In this document: positions 5,738-7,059 of the stretch, one piece after another
Layout: every line of letters begins with the position of its first letter
Position numbering within the stretch: the stretch's first letter is position 1
Assembly: GCA_002422505.1 (NCBI GenBank)
Contig: DIVX01000048.1
Location: 2,670 to 9,728 of the forward strand
Length of the DNA: 7,059 bases
Reading direction: 5' to 3'
Source of the DNA: Desulfovibrio sp. UBA6121
GTDB taxonomy: Bacteria > Desulfobacterota > Desulfovibrionia > Desulfovibrionales > Desulfovibrionaceae
Notes under the pieces: generated by a model
Told to the model about the DNA's origin: nothing
Database searches by the model: none
Seen by the model: only the letters and a program-made list of their open reading frames with translations
Position numbers and translations under genes: made by a program

Positions 5738-6541
5738 CACGAGAAGTTCGCCCCCGGCGCCCAGCGCCAGCCGCAGGCGCTCCAGCAACTGCTGCGGCGC
5801 CAGCGCCCGGCCTGCGGCGGCAAGCTGCGCATCCGCGCAGCCTTCGGGATGAAAGGCCTGCAGCGCCCAGCGGATGCCCTCCAGGCCGTGCAGTTCGCCC
5901 GCAAGCTCAAGCAGATCCTCGGCGGACAAAAGCGCCGGGTGCCAGGTGGTGCGCAGCTCAAAGGCCGCGCCAGACTCCCGCAGCAGCCCCAGGCTGGCCC
6001 AGGCGCCCTCCGCCCCGCCAAGCCCGCCGGAAACCCCGGTTATGCGCCCGTAAATCCGGCGCGGCCCCTTGAGGTCCAAACCGACCCAATCCACAAAGGG
6101 CAGAACGCGCGCCAGGGCCACAGGGTCCATGCCGCTGGTGTGCAGGCCGGTTTTGAAGCCCAGGGCGCGCACAGCCGAGAGGGCCTGGGCCAGGCCCGGC
6201 TGCAGCAAAGGCTCCCCGCCGGAGAAGACCACGGCGTCCAGCAGCCCCTGGCGGGTTTCCAGCCAGGCCAGGGTTTCCGCCCAGGTGCGCTCGCCAGGGC
6301 CAAAGGGCCGCAGCACCGCGTTGTGGCAGTAGGGGCAGTTCCAGGCGCAGCCCTGGCAGAACACCACAGCCGCCAACTCGCCCGGCCAGTCCACCGTGCT
6401 GAGGGGAATAAGCCCGCCAACGGCAAGGCCCGCAGCGATAGATTTGCTCGCAGCGGGCTCGGCAACGCTCCCCGCCCCGCAGGACGAAACAGCCGCCGCG
6501 CCGCCGTCCAACCCCGGCCCAAGGGACGGGGCTTGGCTCAC
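5729..6541 (-). CDS. nrdG: NrdG, anaerobic ribonucleoside-triphosphate reductase activating protein (radical SAM)
   Basis: NrdG uses a [4Fe-4S] cluster and S-adenosylmethionine to install the glycyl radical on NrdD, so anaerobic dNTP synthesis can proceed. The 270-residue product contains GGLIPLSTVDWPG (42-54), typical of this activase group. It is followed by the radical-SAM cluster motif C65-x3-C69-x2-C72 within FCQGCAWNCPYCHN (61-74), the SAM-binding SGGEP (107-111) and VGLDLKGP (153-160). The start is the GTG whose first base is 6541. It overlaps the nrdD TGA as GTGA and has GAGGT 6 nt upstream. An ATG start is absent, and the longer upstream frame only shadows nrdD. This start leaves about 40 residues before the conserved domain (Gly/Ala/Ser rich), unusual for the family, whose members normally begin a few residues before GGLIPLS. 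A TTG at residue 11 is an alternative. The enzyme is longer than E. coli NrdG (about 155), matching the longer anaerobe-type form. Confidence 0.93.
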   Translation of the reverse strand: MSQAPSLGPGLDGGAAAVSSCGAGSVAEPAASKSIAAGLAVGGLIPLSTVDWPGELAAVVFCQGCAWNCPYCHNAVLRPFGPGERTWAETLAWLETRQGLLDAVVFSGGEPLLQPGLAQALSAVRALGFKTGLHTSGMDPVALARVLPFVDWVGLDLKGPRRIYGRITGVSGGLGGAEGAWASLGLLRESGAAFELRTTWHPALLSAEDLLELAGELHGLEGIRWALQAFHPEGCADAQLAAAGRALAPQQLLERLRLALGAGGELLVRA

Positions 6542-7059
6542 GCCCCGACCTCGGTCAGGCCCTCGGCCAGGACTTCCGGCGCGGGCTCGTTGAAGCACAC
6601 GCGCTCGTCGTATTCGCCCTTTTTGCCGATGTTGAAGGCCGAGCGCGGGCGGTAGTAGCCCATGACGCGGGTCCAGATCTCGCAGGCCTGCTCGCGGCCT
6701 TCCTGTGCGCAGTGCGGGCAAGTCGGCTGCTCGCCGCTCAAGTGCCCGTGCACCGGGCACACGGAAAAGGTCGGCGTGACGGTGATGTACGGCAGGGCGA
6801 AGCGCGTAAGCGACTTGCGCACCAGGTTCATGCAGGCTTTGGAGCTGGAAACGCCCTCGCCCATGTACAGGTGCAGCACCGTGCCGCCGGTGTACTTGCG
6901 CTGCAGCGCTTCCTGCCGGGCCAGCGCCTCGAAGGGGTCGTCCGTAAAGCCCACCGGCAACTGGCTGGAGTTGGTGTAATAGGGCTGGTCCGTGGTGCCC
7001 GCCTGCAGAATCTCCGGGAAGCGCTTGCGGTCTTCCTTGGCGAAGCGGTAGGTGGTGCC
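6538..7059 (-). CDS. nrdD: NrdD, anaerobic ribonucleoside-triphosphate reductase, C-terminal part (5' end outside window)
   Basis: NrdD is the oxygen-sensitive class III reductase that converts ribonucleoside triphosphates to deoxyribonucleotides with a glycyl radical. The frame is open from the window edge (7059) to TGA at 6540-6538 and gives the last 173 residues. PYYTNSSQLPV (27-37 of this fragment) is a conserved active-site region. The zinc-site region is CPVHGH (101-106) with CPHC (114-117), that is Cys-x2-His then Cys-x2-Cys. The glycyl-radical loop is RVMGYYRP (131-138), with the probable radical Gly at fragment residue 134 (bases 6660-6658). It is followed by FNIGKKGEYDERVCFNEP (142-159), typical of this family's C-terminus. 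The N-terminal ATP-cone and catalytic barrel lie outside the window. A TTG at 6960 is not a start, because conserved sequence continues upstream. nrdG follows with a 4-nt overlap. Confidence 0.97.
   Translation of the reverse strand, partial: GTTYRFAKEDRKRFPEILQAGTTDQPYYTNSSQLPVGFTDDPFEALARQEALQRKYTGGTVLHLYMGEGVSSSKACMNLVRKSLTRFALPYITVTPTFSVCPVHGHLSGEQPTCPHCAQEGREQACEIWTRVMGYYRPRSAFNIGKKGEYDERVCFNEPAPEVLAEGLTEVGA
6548..6552 (-). promoter_or_regulatory. Shine-Dalgarno site deciding the GTG start of nrdG
   Basis: On the - strand GAGGT lies inside the final codons of nrdD, 6 nt before the GTG at 6541-6539. With the GTGA stop/start overlap it favours this start over the internal TTG and implies translational coupling of activase to reductase. 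Confidence 0.6.

Noticed and set aside
5678..6655. A 325-codon + strand frame opposite nrdG
   Set aside because: It covers the radical-SAM gene on the other strand. Its product is Arg/Ala/Gly/Pro rich without motifs, so it is a compositional shadow.
6706..6759. His in place of a Cys in the NrdD zinc-site region (Cys-x2-His ... Cys-x2-Cys) as a defect
   Set aside because: From family knowledge, many anaerobe-type NrdD proteins carry CPxHG in this position, so it looks like a normal variant rather than a lost metal site.
6542..6760. Upstream extension of the nrdG frame to 6760
   Set aside because: It would lie entirely within the conserved NrdD C-terminus, including the glycyl-radical loop, and its product is Arg-rich without family similarity. 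The GTG at 6541 with its ribosome-binding site is the better start.

Overview
This window is high-G+C bacterial DNA with dense coding and strong G/C preference at third codon positions. It holds the 3' part of a potassium-uptake (Kdp) operon on the + strand, facing the 3' part of an anaerobic ribonucleotide reductase operon on the - strand. An oxygen-independent nucleotide reductase, the codon style and the character of the proteins suggest an anaerobe, perhaps a Desulfovibrio-like sulfate reducer. The taxon is inference; nothing in the window proves it.

Positions 1-5381 read as one transcription unit: kdpB (last 128 codons only), kdpC, kdpD, kdpE and a fifth gene that I do not recognise as a named Kdp component. 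KdpB is the ATP-hydrolysing pump subunit and KdpC its accessory subunit; kdpA should lie upstream, outside the window. KdpD (membrane sensor kinase with His680) and KdpE (OmpR-type regulator with Asp56) control the pump. The genes are very tightly packed: 10 and 18 nt gaps, then two 4-nt stop/start overlaps (GTGA for kdpD/kdpE, ATGA for kdpE/orf5). The fifth gene encodes a 289-residue, probably membrane-anchored, helical protein resembling the ligand-binding four-helix bundle of chemoreceptors. It lacks any HAMP, kinase or methyl-accepting part and contains an internal repeat. It is the most interesting item here: a candidate accessory sensor or partner for KdpDE or KdpFABC.

Positions 5382-5728 form a convergent intergenic region with no gene I can support firmly. 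It holds a 13-codon micro-ORF, an 82-codon cysteine-rich ORF of doubtful status, and two hairpins. One hairpin carries the nrdG stop codon in its stem.

Positions 5729-7059, on the - strand, hold the C-terminal 173 residues of NrdD (glycyl-radical reductase) followed by nrdG (its radical-SAM activase). They are joined by a GTGA overlap. NrdG carries an unusual N-terminal extension of about 40 residues. The two operons have no obvious functional link beyond sitting tail to tail. I see no RNA genes, mobile elements, CRISPR arrays or origins.
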